Shown: one piece after another, positions 13,201 to 24,159 of the stretch | Numbering within the stretch: position 1 is the stretch's first letter | How the letters are laid out: each line of letters starts with the position of its first letter | Assembly: GCA_030374805.1 (NCBI GenBank) | Contig: JARGSG010000004.1 | Span: 1,488,001 to 1,552,000 of the forward strand | Source: Gracilaria gracilis | Taxonomy: Eukaryota > Rhodophyta > Florideophyceae > Gracilariales > Gracilariaceae | Direction: 5' to 3' | DNA: 64,000 bases | The notes under the pieces: generated by a model | What the model was told of the DNA's origin: nothing | What the model saw: only the letters and a program-made list of their open reading frames with translations | Databases searched by the model: none | Program-made: the position numbers and the translations under genes

Positions 13201-13695
13201 CCGCACCAAGGACGGGGTTTATCGGACTTACCTGAGGTATCAGAACTAGTCAAGGATAGCCCACCCTCTCGAGCTACGCCTGAGCACTCAACACGAGTTC
13301 GACCCCCAGCTACGGTAATATCAGCTGCCGTATCTGACCCTAAGGAGAGGGAGAACTCACGTAATCGCGCTCGGGCTGCTCCGGCATCTGCTGGATTGGC
13401 TGACGTGCTTGAGCTCTCAAAGAGACAGGAGCCCCGATCGGGAATATCGCCGCTAACGCACACGCGTGTGGGATCCTCGGTCGAGGCGAATTTCAGTAAT
13501 GAAGACGAAGTTACCCCTGTGGGGAAGACCACTGTTAGTGATGAGAACCCTCGTGGGCAAGCGTCCAAGTCGTTGGCTACTCTTACGCCTCGCTCGCAAG
13601 AGGCGCAGAAGGCAAGACGTACCGATAAGACGGTCTCCACCGACCCGTCAATGGGTCAGCGCGGCGATGAGCCCCATGGGAAGAACCTACAGTAG
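10268..13695 (+). pseudogene. pol of copy B (RT, RNase H, integrase)
   Basis: Reverse transcriptase with DGSWIFFIDYRKLN and catalytic YLDDVVV, RNase H (DTDASANQVG), integrase zinc region, integrase core with the D, D, E segments (FVAIDILG, LLSDDCSQF, VERFNR) and a GPY region (DGPYKVI). One frame throughout, broken by TAA at 12400-12402, 12559-12561 (in the conserved ANGQVERF motif, where Gln is expected) and 12907-12909. A long Ser/Pro/Thr/Arg-rich linker follows the GPY region to TAG 13693-13695, and similar low-complexity open frame continues to about 14180. Confidence 0.92.
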
Positions 13696-14323
13696 GTGTT
13701 GTGAAGTGGAGGATCCTTGTGGATAAGGTCGTGGAGCCTGGTTCAGGAAGAGAAGTTTATGGAAAGCATCGGAGAAGCCTTCTCAGGAGCATCGCGTGGC
13801 GCAGAAGCCCTCATTGGGACAGCGCCGTGCACGGGAGATACCCACTCAGGGTGCAACGCCACCGGATTGGCTGGCACTCTGCCACGTGGAGTAGTGCACA
13901 CTGTTCCAATTGGTCGGCACTCGTCAAGTACACACGCACGCGACGCAATACAGCGCCGTGGCCTGGCCAATCCGCCGCCCCGTGTAGGGAGTGTGCAACG
14001 CAGTATCTCCGTCGCAACGGCTCCCCCGCGTAGAGAAGTAACTTCACCTGGATCAGGAACGTCGTCGTTAGTTAAAGGTGATGCCCGCTGGGAAAAGAGG
14101 TTAGTTCACCGGACTTCGGAAGTGAAGAGCTTCCGCCAGAAGCCACCTTCGTGGAGATTGGCAGCCGGAAACGGAAGTTAGCCATTCCCAGTCGTGACGG
14201 TTAGCGCTCTCGTCAATAAGACATCGCCACCTCACCGAAGCCGGAAACTCGTTGTTACTTGCGTGTACCCGCTCGGGTTACGTAGAAAAGCAAAGCCCAA
14301 TGTCGGGAACAACCTAGGGAACC

Positions 14324-14548
14324 GAAGACGTCGGGGTATACCCACAGGATTTCGTGATCGATCGTATCGTGAAGCACGATGTTGCCCAGGACGAGAAATT
14401 AATCTATCGCGTCCGTTGGTACGGCTATCCCCCAGAGCGGGACACTTAAGAGCCAATTGAGCACCTTCCGAGGTCCAACATCATCGCTTATCACCGAAGA
14501 ACCCGGTCCCCATTACCCCCAACTCTGGATAATGCCCAAGTGGGATAG
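14324..14548 (+). pseudogene. Chromodomain at the pol C-terminus, copy B
   Basis: Reads DFVIDRIVKHD, then LIYRVRWYGYPPERDT, then EPIEHLPRS, which matches the chromodomain pattern of aromatic cage, (V/I)-W-x-G-Y-P and EP-x-x-x-L. In chromoviruses this domain directs integration to particular chromatin. It is in a different frame from pol, so an indel or shift lies upstream. A TAA at 14447-14449 replaces the residue before EPIE (usually Trp in this family, Asp in the minus-strand relative here). The stop at 14546-14548 ends the frame. Confidence 0.8.
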
Positions 14549-14922
14549 AACCGTCACCGACATCTGGTAAAAATGGTGTGCCGCTACGCGGTGGGTTGCG
14601 AGGAGCTCTAAGAAGAAAAGAGAAGACACCAACAAGGTTGGCCCTATGTACAGTATGAACAAAGAAAGAACGCACCGAATTGTCGGTTCATCGTCGTATA
14701 ACGGAACTAAGAAGTAAGAAGTAATGAAGTATCTAGGAAGATGTTGCCACGAATGGAAATGAAGTGCATCCTGGTTAGGAAATGAAGAAGGAAGGAAGTA
14801 TGAAAGAAGCTCGAACACGAGAAAGGTCCTACAGGAGGAGAGAAGTAATGCCAAGCTGTGGCCTAATTGGATTTATCGTATCCGAGCGACAGAACTACAC
14901 GCCCTCAGGCACCCTGCCCAGA

Positions 14923-16744
14923 CTACTGGTGACCAGCGTTGCTTCCGGGAGCCGGAGTCGAAAGACCCCAACCCGCGGGAGCTTGAGTGCCCTCCGCAGG
15001 GACCTGGGTCACGTCAGCGCCCGTATTCAGAACACCCACAAGGAGGATGTCGTCGTCCACGAGCGCGCCATCACCATGGTCCAAGGAGGGATCGACCCAG
15101 TCTACTGAATGCCCATAGTCGTCAGGGAACACGAACCCAGTCGGGTGTCCAATCGGCATAGCCCTAGGGGCTCGCACCATCGCTCTACCATGAGCCTCGG
15201 AGATCATTTGCCGTTCCCACGGATCGTAGTACGCGAAGGTCGCCGAGCGGGTGGATATTCTCCCCGGTGATCGTTCGTTGCCGCGAGGGCCACCTTCTGG
15301 CTGCCAGTGCACCGGAATCCGGTCCCAATCGACGGCCTCGATGAAGCGTAGGAGCAGGTGAACCTCTTCCTGGTTGGAATCGGACCCCAAGGGTATAGAC
15401 AGATCCTGTCGCCGGATAATCCATCGGAGCATCGGAAGGAGATACCAGAGACGGTAATGGTCGTACGTATCCCACAGGAGATGTACCGCCACGCGGGCAC
15501 CACACTCCGCCGCAAAGAGCTTCCAGTACCCAGAGCAGGGATCGTTCAACATTCTGCAGCCTACATAGTAGAAGCACGGAGGAAGTTCGGCGTAGCACCC
15601 TCACGGGACCTCGACATTCGGCCACCAGCTGGGAAGCGCAGCGTATCGCCCCTGCAGGGAGTTGTAGCGCAATCGCTCAGCCTCCAAGTGTGGATACGGA
15701 ATCAGGAACCCTCGACGGGACCGCAAGCTTCGCTCAAGCCGCACACGGCGCTCAAAGCTCCACAAGAAATCATTGGATGATCGCCGAAGGTACCGAAATT
15801 CCGCCCGAAGAAGTGGACGACTCCACAGAAGCAAACCATCGACCACGTTCGGTATCTCAGCCCTAAGGGGAAATTCGTTGAACTCCGCTAATGCATACCC
15901 GTAGGACCTCTCGCCGAACGTTCGGAAATGCGACATGTCAAAGTCGAACCGTAACGGTACCAAGTGCTCGGATCGAACACGGCTAGCTCCTTCATAGGCA
16001 GCACGAGCCCACAGTGCCCTAGTGCGACTAAGGGAATCACCGCCCGCACGGGACAGGGGCAGGGGGCGACCGCCACACGGAGACGCCAGCTTCTGGGCCG
16101 AACTACGTCGCGATGGAGCCCACCTGGGAGGTAACCGTTCTCAGTATACGAGTCAATAAGAGCCTCGTCGGCTACGTCCGTCGGATGGAACCATGGTGCA
16201 CGTCAATACACATCGCCATGCTGCCAGGGCCGTCTGAAACGGAGACTTTTCAAGCTGGTCCAGCCCCTGGCATTGACCGTTCACGGCATTGCTTGCTAGG
16301 AGTTCCACGCCGCTGCATCGACATCGGGAGCCTGAAGAGGCGCTGCGGGGTCGTAGCCTTGCGAAGATTGTCCAGGTTGAGCGTCCTGTTGGGAAAGGGA
16401 GCCAGGAGGTTGGTAACCAGATGGATGGTACTGTGGCTGTGCGTGAGAACCCCCTGGGGGAGGGGCATCGAGTTAAACCCGCCGAAGTATCCGGACGAGC
16501 CTGCCAATGGGTAAGGAGACTGCTAATACCCCGAGGGTTGATGAGATGGCACCATAGCTTGGGACGAATGGAACTGAGATGACGCCTGCGGAGGAGGTTG
16601 TTGAAAGCCTAAGTAGGAAAGGTTCTCGAAGGGAACAGCACTCGACGAAGCCGCCTGTGAGGCACTTGAGGAAGCGTTCCCTGGAAGCGGGTTAGTAGCG
16701 AAAGGGTTCCTGCCTGCTGTAGGAGAGAAGGTTGGAGATGACGT
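14923..16744 (-). pseudogene. Antisense gene of the chromovirus, copy B
   Basis: A protein-like frame of roughly 600 codons runs opposite to pol, between the chromodomain and the LTR. From the N-terminus: a Ser/Pro/Gln/Asn-rich segment (for example GRNPFATNPLPGNASSSA and LGFQQPPPQASSQF), a Gly/Pro/Gln-rich segment, then a Trp/Arg-rich globular part (SWWPNVEVP, YWKLFAAECGARVAVHLLW, FAYYDPWERQM) and an acidic tail. Lesions: TAG 16523-16525 (GY-stop-QSP), a shift in the C/G run near 16450-16462, TAG 16296-16298, further stops, and a TGA just after WWPNVEVP. The chromovirus at 23.4-32.4 kb lacks it, as its chromodomain abuts the LTR. No family recognised. It could be a captured host gene or an element-specific accessory gene. 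Confidence 0.65.
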
Positions 16745-16905
16745 TTATTGCCGCGAAATCGGAAAAGAGTGATGTTGTGTACCACGCGTTGGTTCAGGAA
16801 GCTGCAAAGGTATTGCCGAAGTCTCGGAGCCCACCATTCTGAAGATCAGTATTTACGTACCGGTCGCCGGCGCCTTCCCGCGGACAAAAGCGCCAACCCT
16901 TGGCT

Positions 16906-16916
16906 AAGGAGGGGGA
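16906..16916 (+). promoter_or_regulatory. Polypurine tract of copy B
   Basis: An 11-base all-purine run (aaggaggggga) lies 2 bp before the 3' LTR, the expected place for plus-strand priming. The same tract occurs in copy A at 5949-5959 before the shared LTR. Confidence 0.8.
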
Positions 16917-16918
16917 TA

Positions 16919-17895
16919 TGTGGAGCAATGGCGATCCGATGTCGGTACAATGAAGTTTCTCGTAATAGAGCTCTACCCATTGAGCTCTGACGTGTCAGAG
17001 TATGAATATGGACCCCGTTTCAGATGGAATTGGAAATATTGTTGGGAACGTACCTTGTTAGGTGAATCTGGGATAGAACCTATGAAATAGGTGTACAGTA
17101 GGGACTTGTGGCATATTTGTCCAAATATTTGGCGTCACACCTGCTGGATAGATACTTTGGCACCCTGACACTGGGTTGTTTACGTGTAGAGCCCTCGTGG
17201 GAGTGCGCAGCCCTAGATACAGTAGATAGTATATATGATCGGGTGACCTCGCCCTGGAGCCACTAAGTCAAACTCAACTGAGTCGCGTCTTCTTCCCAAA
17301 GGCCGGGCTATGGTTGTTACTGCCTATGTAGGTTCACGACTCTTCTAAGGAGAGTAAGCACGACTGGTCTCGGTACAATCACCCCTCAGGGTCCCTAAGG
17401 AAGTTCTTTACTACCAGTTTCTGGCTTGTTCCGCTAACTACCCCAGTGTCATGTTGTATTTGTTGTCCTTCACCCAGGTACCAGATCGTTATTTGGTTTA
17501 TCATTTTCCTGGTGCAGGCCTCGCTTCCGCCTCTGTATAGAGATATATTTGGACGCTCGTGTGTGTGTTTCTCGTTCAGCTATCGGCCCTGTTCCCGCCG
17601 TTGGCACGGGCCGTAGCTTCGCTCGTGTGGTTCTCCGTAGGAGCATTACACCGTCTTACGGCACCGTTCGCTCTACTTGTGGACTCGCTCTCTCGTGACC
17701 CGTCGTCGGTTATCCCTCTCTAGGCTCACGCTCTTCTTTACCTCTGCAGGTTATTCCAGTACCGTCTCCGGTTTACACCCGGCTGCCACGCGGCACGCGC
17801 ATGGGCAGAGGGCTCTACTCCTGAGTTCGCCCTTTTGTGGGAGCAGGACTTGGACGTTCTGGTGGGTATGTACCCTCTTTGGGATTTGCTCTACA
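16919..17895 (+). repeat. 3' LTR of copy B
   Basis: Same length (977 bp) and same TGTGGAG...CTCTACA ends as the LTR at 5962. It is followed directly by unique sequence (ctttc...), which should be one copy of the target-site duplication. The partner copy would lie left of the window, at the start of the array. Confidence 0.9.
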
Positions 17896-17996
17896 CTTTC
17901 TTCCCCAGTGAGTTCTCCATTTCTAAACATCTGACGAAGTCGTTTCACAGCAACAGAATTCTCGGTCAAGCGGGGAGTTTTACGCTTCTGAGACAT
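17896..17996 (-). pseudogene. 5' end of an ORF truncated by the chromovirus array
   Basis: On the minus strand an ATG at 17996 opens MSQKRKTPRLTENS and continues for about 34 codons, then runs into the LTR at 17895. The N-terminus is basic. The element probably inserted just inside this ORF, and the rest would lie left of the window. Identity unknown; it may itself belong to another mobile element. Confidence 0.4.
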
Positions 17997-19912
17997 GGTG
18001 AAGCCAATGTCTGTTCCTGTGGGAATAGTAGAGATCGTTCACATGCCCCGATGTGAAGAAAGCTCAGATTTATGCCGCATAAGTTGAAGATTGAACTGGG
18101 AAGTACGTCTATACATCTTTGCAAGCATCAAGAACTACCATCGATTTTTTGTATGTCAAATCACATCTGCTAAACGTATTTCTTTCATTGCACTCATCTG
18201 TACATTCTTTTCTTCAAACTGACGTACTAATGTTATGTAATTTAACAAGTCGTTTTATGTCATGTATTAATTACGTAAAAAATTCATCGACTTCATCAAG
18301 ATGTTCCATGCTTTAAAACACGTATTGAAGGTCATGAAAAAATCTTACAATATCTTACGTTACTTCTTCGGATGTCATCAGAACCCATCACACTTATCAC
18401 ACATCATAATATAATTCTCGTTGATAAAGCGTGATATATTATTTTGCATCACTTCTCTTCTTATAAAATCGGCGTCATGAGTTCTGACCACGACATCAAT
18501 CGAGGTGCTGTGTGCTCTGTGTTAAAAACAAATGTAAGTAATTAAGAACGATCTTATTGAAAGCTACGGAGTACGATATATTGACATATTTAATGCAAGT
18601 AGGGTAAGTTTTCTGTGGTGCAACGCCTTCAGAATGAGGTTTCGTTTGACTTCGTCATATTCCGACGAGTCGGTCGATCGCCCCTAGTAGGAGGATATGA
18701 AGAGTAACAACCACTGTAGCGGGAAGGACACGTGGATTACGGATGAGTCAGGAGGTTGGTCACATACACGTGGAACGGGCGCCACGGCGCGTGGTTAATT
18801 ACCGCTGGGCGTGGGCCTAATTTAGTTAATTTTTTTATTAGTGTTGGCGCGAGCTCACTACTTAGCTCGGCGGCGACCTCGACACCGTGCACAGTAAAGT
18901 TCCCCCAACCAGGGTTGGCTCTATACTTCTTCGCCTTCGGTGGTCATCGACTCCTTCCAGGAGAGAGACTCCGTTGCCTACGGGTAGTGTATCCTCCCTG
19001 CGTCACCTAACAGGACCCATTCGTGGGAGTGTTTTCTGCTTGTGTCGCGTTCGACCCTGTACAGTGATAACCCCGATGTTTACCGTAGCCCTTTTGCCCT
19101 TTCCTCCTTTTCCTTCTTTCCATCCCCCGCTCTCGCGGATTCCTCTTCTCCTTTCCCCACTTCCGTGGACTCGTGCCTCTCTCGAGGACCCGTTCAACCT
19201 CACACGTGTTGCCAACACCGATCCTCGTTCAACTCTCTAGGCCCGTCGTGGCGGCTTGGCCTCGGCTTACACCCGACTTTGTCGTGCCTTGCCAGAGAGG
19301 CTCTGTCTGCTGACTACCCTCTTACGGAGGAGGATCTCAGACGTCTTCGTGGTGTCTTTCCGCCTCTGGCGTTGCACTACATTTTCAATGTTGTACGCCA
19401 TGTGCTTTCAACATATCATTTTGAATTTAATTGTTTTTCTGATATTGGTATAGATCGTCTTTAAGCAATGTAATGCACGCCTATTTTGGAGCCAATCCAT
19501 CTGTGATCTCCAACGCACAAAGGCCTCAATATACTGCGAAGAAATATCATATCATATAATATACCCTTGTTTCGGACATGGAGTAATGCTGCAAGACGTA
19601 CTTGAAAAAACAAAGCTCCACTGACATCGACCGTGTGTATGTGAAAGAACATGCGTCTTTTAGGAAAGATCATAAAATCGTTCGGTAGTGTTCCTATTAC
19701 GGAGACATAACCCATTGACAGGAAAATGAACATGACCTGAACATACAGTACATACTCTCGCGTGTGACTGTATTCATATCGCTTGTGGAGAACGGTTTTG
19801 TGTCCTTGTTCTCGAGAGGTACGTAACAGATGCGAAACAGAATTGAAAGCCATTCGGACCCTAATTTGTAGTACAAATATTTGTATATAGTGAAGCACAG
19901 GATCACCACGGA
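17997..19912. other. Unassigned intergenic sequence
   Basis: No supported gene. 18.1-18.6 kb is AT-rich. 18.7-19.45 kb is GC- and pyrimidine-rich (CT-dominated around 19080-19170) with sharp composition edges, which could be a fragment of an LTR or leader of an unlisted element, but no duplicate occurs in this window. The minus-strand open frame 19461-20000 shows no motif and is probably chance. Confidence 0.4.
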
Positions 19913-20847
19913 GTGAATCATTCAACCTTCTTCGACTTAACCATGTCTCGTCTACCATCACAAGTGCAAACCTTTCGAAAAGCTTTTCTTTTTTTGCCAA
20001 GCATTCAAAAAAAGCGATCTACTTCAAATGCAAGTCGCCGTTTTCAATGCCTCTTTGGCACGAACTACTTAGTTTGTTCTAAGCCGTGGAACAGAATGCG
20101 ATTTAATCTTCCTCAGAGAGCAACTCCAAAGCATCTGTTGTGGTCATTGCTGTTTCTGAAACAATATAATCCCGAATCCTCAAACTCCGTACTCACTGCA
20201 GTGGATGAGAAAACGTTTCGTAAATGGTTCTGGACGTTTATTAGGTTGATTTCAAAATTGAAAATAGTACGTAAGAATGTTTTCAAATTGTTTATTGGTT
20301 TTATAGATCTAACGTTATTTTCCAGATCAAACTTTCTGATCAGTTGAGCTCAACACAATTTGCATCATGCTTTATATCTGTAGATTGTACGTATTGTCCA
20401 ATCAATGAACCATGTCCGTTTTGAAGAGAGTGGTACTCGCACAAATTTCACGGTGCTGGGGTAAGATATGAAGTTGGACTAAGAGTTGATAACGGTCACA
20501 TTGTGTGGATCAATGGCGGATATAAATGTGGACGTAACCCTGATATTAAAATATTTACGGGATGCTTGAAGACGAAACTGAGCAATGACGAAAAGGTTTT
20601 AACTGACAATGGATACAATGATCAAAAATGCCTTAAATTTCAGAACGTTCAAACACACCAGAAAAAAATTCATCGGAAGATTAGAGCGAGGCATGAAGCA
20701 CTTAACCGGCATCTGAAGAAATTTAACGTCCTAAGCTACAAGTTTCGCCATGACCGTACATTGCATTCATCTTGTTTTTTTGCGGTTGGAAACGTAGTAC
20801 AAATCTCTTTGCAAAATGGTACAAATCTGTTTTATATAGCATTCTAA
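19913..20847 (+). pseudogene. DDE transposase (PIF/Harbinger- or IS5-like) with an intron
   Basis: Exon 1 carries the family's N-terminal landmarks PKHLLWSLLFLK and VDEKTFRKWFW. Exon 2 has the first catalytic Asp (ISVDCTYCPINEPCPF), then FHGAGVRYEVGLRVDNGH, the GGYKCGRN segment, a second Asp (LTDNGYNDQKCL) and the C-terminal RARHEALNRHLKKF. A 59-nt intron at 20267-20325 (GTACGT...TTTTCCAG) joins the exons in phase 0. One in-frame TGA after PCPF, near 20422, disables it. Start uncertain. Family assignment is from remembered motif patterns. Confidence 0.7.
20267..20325 (+). other. Spliceosomal intron, 59 nt
   Basis: GT...AG intron with donor GTACGTAAG and acceptor TTATTTTCCAG. A CTAAC branch-like motif lies about 14 nt before the acceptor. 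Removal joins KLKI to IKLSDQ in frame. Stops occur in the unspliced reading. Confidence 0.65.
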
Positions 20848-22030
20848 TTTACATGTTAGAGTTGCTTTGATAGACATTTTGCACACTAAATAATGCTTTA
20901 TGCCTTTAGTTTTAGCCAGTGTTTATTCTATTTTTTTGTTTATATAGAGGTTTTATTATCACTATTAAATAGAGTGTTTCTATGGTTTCGGACAACTTTT
21001 TTGGCTCTTTTCAATGCATGACTATATTCCCGCACTTCCCGGCGCGACGGCGGGAGATGCGCTAGCTCAGCCACGTGTGTGCTACTGTGTGCAGCACTGG
21101 TGGCTGACACCAGATTGTGTCCTTATCGACTAGTGTCTATTCGACACTGACTTCATATGCGGTCAAATGACCTCATATGAGGTCAATATTGATTGTTTTT
21201 TAGCTTTGTAAAGAAGTCCCAAAAATTTTTAAAAACTTAGTTTGTCAACCGACCGGGATCTTCCCTCTGAAATCATAGCATAATTAAGTCAAAATTCCGT
21301 TTATCTCCCTGTAGGCGTTTTAATTTTGCTGTTACGTCACCTAGATCTTTTTAATATGTTTTCGTCAACAAATCTTTGCCAAATTATTGAAACCGCTGTA
21401 AACATCCGTGCCCAACTTATCATTTCAAAATAAGCTTGTAGACGCCACTTGAATCAATTCAAAAATCTAAAACCGTCAGAAAACCGTGACAAATGTGAAG
21501 ACCAAACTATTAAATGTTAATAATATGACTTTTATCACTGTTAACTTTGATTAGCCCTATCGTAAAAAATGAGTAAATTTTACTGTTATGTAGTTTGCGG
21601 CTTGGCAGTGGTTTCGGCAACAAGAAGAAAGCGGTTTTAGCTGTTACAGAGGCATTATCGAGTGCTGATGATGTTCAAACTGCTCGAAAAAAAGTCTTAC
21701 CGACTCAACATTTTTTGCAGTCCGATGAAAACTAATATTCAACTGCAGGCAAACAATCAGTGACGGGTCATAAAAAACAGCGAAACACGCAGACAATCTT
21801 TACCATGAAATGGCTCCAGACAAATCCATATATCGACGTTTATTGGTCCAAATAAAGATTCTATCTCTTATTGTCATGTTCCACACGGTATGGAAGCTAT
21901 TGACTACTTTTTGTGCATGTTTTTTTACTGGGTATCTGCACTTAACTATGAAAAAGGCAAACGCAATGCTCAGAGATCGTTTAGCAGCCGACAAATCTGT
22001 TGAAGAGCTTCTGAAGCTTTTTTTGGTATA
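20848..22030. other. AT-rich spacer with an 18-bp palindrome
   Basis: Contains the perfect palindrome TGACCTCATATGAGGTCA at 21168-21185, which recurs at 33013-33030. It may be terminal or subterminal sequence of a DNA transposon. 21.5-22.0 kb may hold the eroded 5' part of the piggyBac-like gene, but I cannot support coding there. Confidence 0.45.
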
Positions 22031-23440
22031 TTGATTCTCTTGACGCAATTAGAAATCTCAGATGGAAGGGAGTTATGGAGCCCAAATCATTTATCAAGTT
22101 ATCTTCCTGAACCTTCAATCAGTAGGTCGTTGTCACGAAATATATTTGAGATGTTGAAAAGTTTAATCTCTTTCAGTGGCACGCACAATCGAGACGTTCA
22201 GGGCATGGCGCGGTGGAGCCTGGTAAATGGTTTTCTGCAAGCAATTAACCAAAACTGATTATCATTGGTCACACTATCTCATGCTCTCTGTGTTGACGAA
22301 AACATGTCACGTTGGTACGGATTAAAAGTTGACTGGATCGATGTAGGCCTTCTTCATTATACAGCCTTGGATCGCAAACCCGAGAATGGATTGGAAATGA
22401 AGACCGTTTGCTGTGGATGAAGTCCCATTATGTTGTAAATTGGGCTTAATATGGGATCTCAAATGCCTGCTCTAGAGTTTTCTCCAGATCATGGACATGG
22501 CACTGCAATTCTATTGCGGCTGTTGCAGCCATGGTTTGGCTTTGAGCGACTAGTGTGTGCAGATTCATTCTTTGCCAGTGTGAATACGGCAAATTCTCTT
22601 CTACAAAAGGGACTGAGATTTACTGGAGTTATAAAAACTGCAACTCGAGGCTATCCGATGAAACACGTTTCTGAGATCAATTTATCGAACAGAGGTGAAT
22701 TTTTGTCTATGGTATCAAAGGGAACTACCATTAATACCGATTTAATGGCAGTCATGTGGGTCGATAGAGAACGAAGGTACTTTATATCAACTTCTGGAAT
22801 AGTTAATCCTGGTACTGCTATAACGAGAGAAAGATTGAAAAGGGAAGGAAACATTTCCAGAAATATTGAACTCGAAGTTTCTATTCCTGAAGAATGTGAG
22901 GAATACTACAAAAGATGTTCAATGATCGATAGACATAATCGATCCCGTCAAGATGATTTGAAGCCTGAGAAGAAAATCGAGGTGAAAGAGTGGTCTTTTC
23001 GTGTCAATTTCTCCCTTTTAGCTATCTGTATCGTGGATGCTTGGAACCTCTACAAAACATCCAATGGTGGCCGCCAATTGAAGAGCCCACACAATTTTTA
23101 TTGTGAATTAGCTGACGAACTGTTCGAAAATACCTGTAATGAAACAGGTCTTATTGAAAGAATTAAGAAAGGAGTTGAACCAACTGATTCCCACCCAAAA
23201 CCTGCTGGAACTAGAATTCATTTGATGCAAACAGGAAAGAAAATGAAAAGAAACGATGGAAGCATATCGAAAGCTCTGTATCAAGGTCGCTGCAAATCAT
23301 GCGGAGGAAATACGAAGTCTAAGTTTATATGTTCTGACTGCCATTTAAGGAAGAACAAAGATGTTTATTTGTGCCAAACTGGTACTGGTAGAGATTGTTT
23401 TGCTCCTCATTTAGACAATTGTGACGGTGTTACGCTTTAG
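22031..23440 (+). pseudogene. piggyBac-like transposase (DDE_Tnp_1_7 type)
   Basis: Single frame with landmarks of piggyBac-derived transposases: CVDENMSRWYG, ALDRKPENG, RLVCADSFFASVNTAN (catalytic Asp region), GLRFTGVIKTATRGYPM, a DREERRYF-like segment (WVDRERRYFIST), and a C-terminal Cys-rich region (CKSCGG, CSDCH). Stops at 22256-22258 (TGA), near 22420 (TGA, likely from CGA) and near 22436 (TAA) split it. The last 329 codons are open. The final TAG (23438-23440) lies 2 bp from the LTR of the next element. Confidence 0.75.
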
Positions 23441-23442
23441 TT

Positions 23443-24144
23443 TGTGGTGTAAAAACCTGACAGGAAGATGAAAAACGAAGGAGTTCGGAGCCTTTCTCTA
23501 GAAAGAGTAGCGCGGCGAACAGAGCCACCTGTGGTGAGTACGCTATCCGTTTGTAAGACCGGGACTCACCGTCTCGACGAGCGAATAGGTGTAGAAACCA
23601 AGAAGTCGGATCTGTACGGCGAGGTGGTCGGTGTTGACGTCACAGAAGTGGAACGGGGGCACACGGAAGTGGGGAAACGGACTGCGACTGGCAAGGCCAC
23701 GATTAAAGCCAAGACAAGACAAAAAGGGTGACACCGGTATGCGGGGGAGCGATACCTGTACAATACGGGCGAAGAACACAAACAAACACGTGGTTAAAGA
23801 AACACACCGACGGTGGACATGCTGGAAGCTCCACGAGGTGGGTGACTAGTCCTGCGCAAGTAGTCGGTTCCCCGTGAGGAGTTCACCGAGTACCAGGGGT
23901 TCCTGAGTCAGAGCCGAACACTCGTTTGTTAGCTTTTACTTGACCCGGATGACCCGAGATCACCAAGTCGTATAACATGTCTTCGGCCATCCAACTGTAA
24001 GGTCCTGCACAAAAAAAAGTACATTATATCTAGAAATTCTCCTAGGAAGGTTAACATGCACACGCACTCGTACATTATTTGTACTTCTCTTGCCAAGGAT
24101 GCCAAGGTCCAGTTTGGATGCCATCATCCTGTACGAAGGGTACA
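23443..24144 (-). repeat. 3' LTR of second chromovirus
   Basis: Aligns end to end with 31723-32424. On the plus strand it begins TGTGGTG and ends GGGTACA. The pol frame appears to run on past the chromodomain into this LTR. Confidence 0.85.
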
Positions 24145-24159
24145 CGAGGGCGCGGTGGA

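Larger units (their letters stand above)
5962..17895 (+). mobile_element. Chromovirus (Gypsy) copy B, complete LTR-internal-LTR
   Basis: Full-length element of about 11.9 kb: 977-bp LTR, about 10 kb internal region, 977-bp LTR. Internal order is primer-binding site, gag with zinc knuckle, protease, RT, RNase H, integrase, long linker, chromodomain, antisense gene, polypurine tract. The chromodomain places it among chromoviruses. All frames are broken by stops or shifts, so it is not autonomous now. The 9.98-kb internal region is long for a chromovirus; the extra length is mainly the linker and the antisense gene. Confidence 0.93.

Noticed and set aside
14782-15108. Plus-strand ORFs in the 3' part of copy B (and equivalents at 3824-5625)
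   Set aside because: They are shadows of the antisense gene. The minus frame has the protein-like composition.
18690-19420. A solo LTR of the tandem chromovirus
   Set aside because: The composition is similar to its U5-like end, but I found no alignable stretch with the 977-bp LTR.
19461-20000. 179-codon minus-strand ORF
   Set aside because: No motif or domain pattern, and it overlaps the start of the plus-strand DDE transposase. Length alone is weak evidence.
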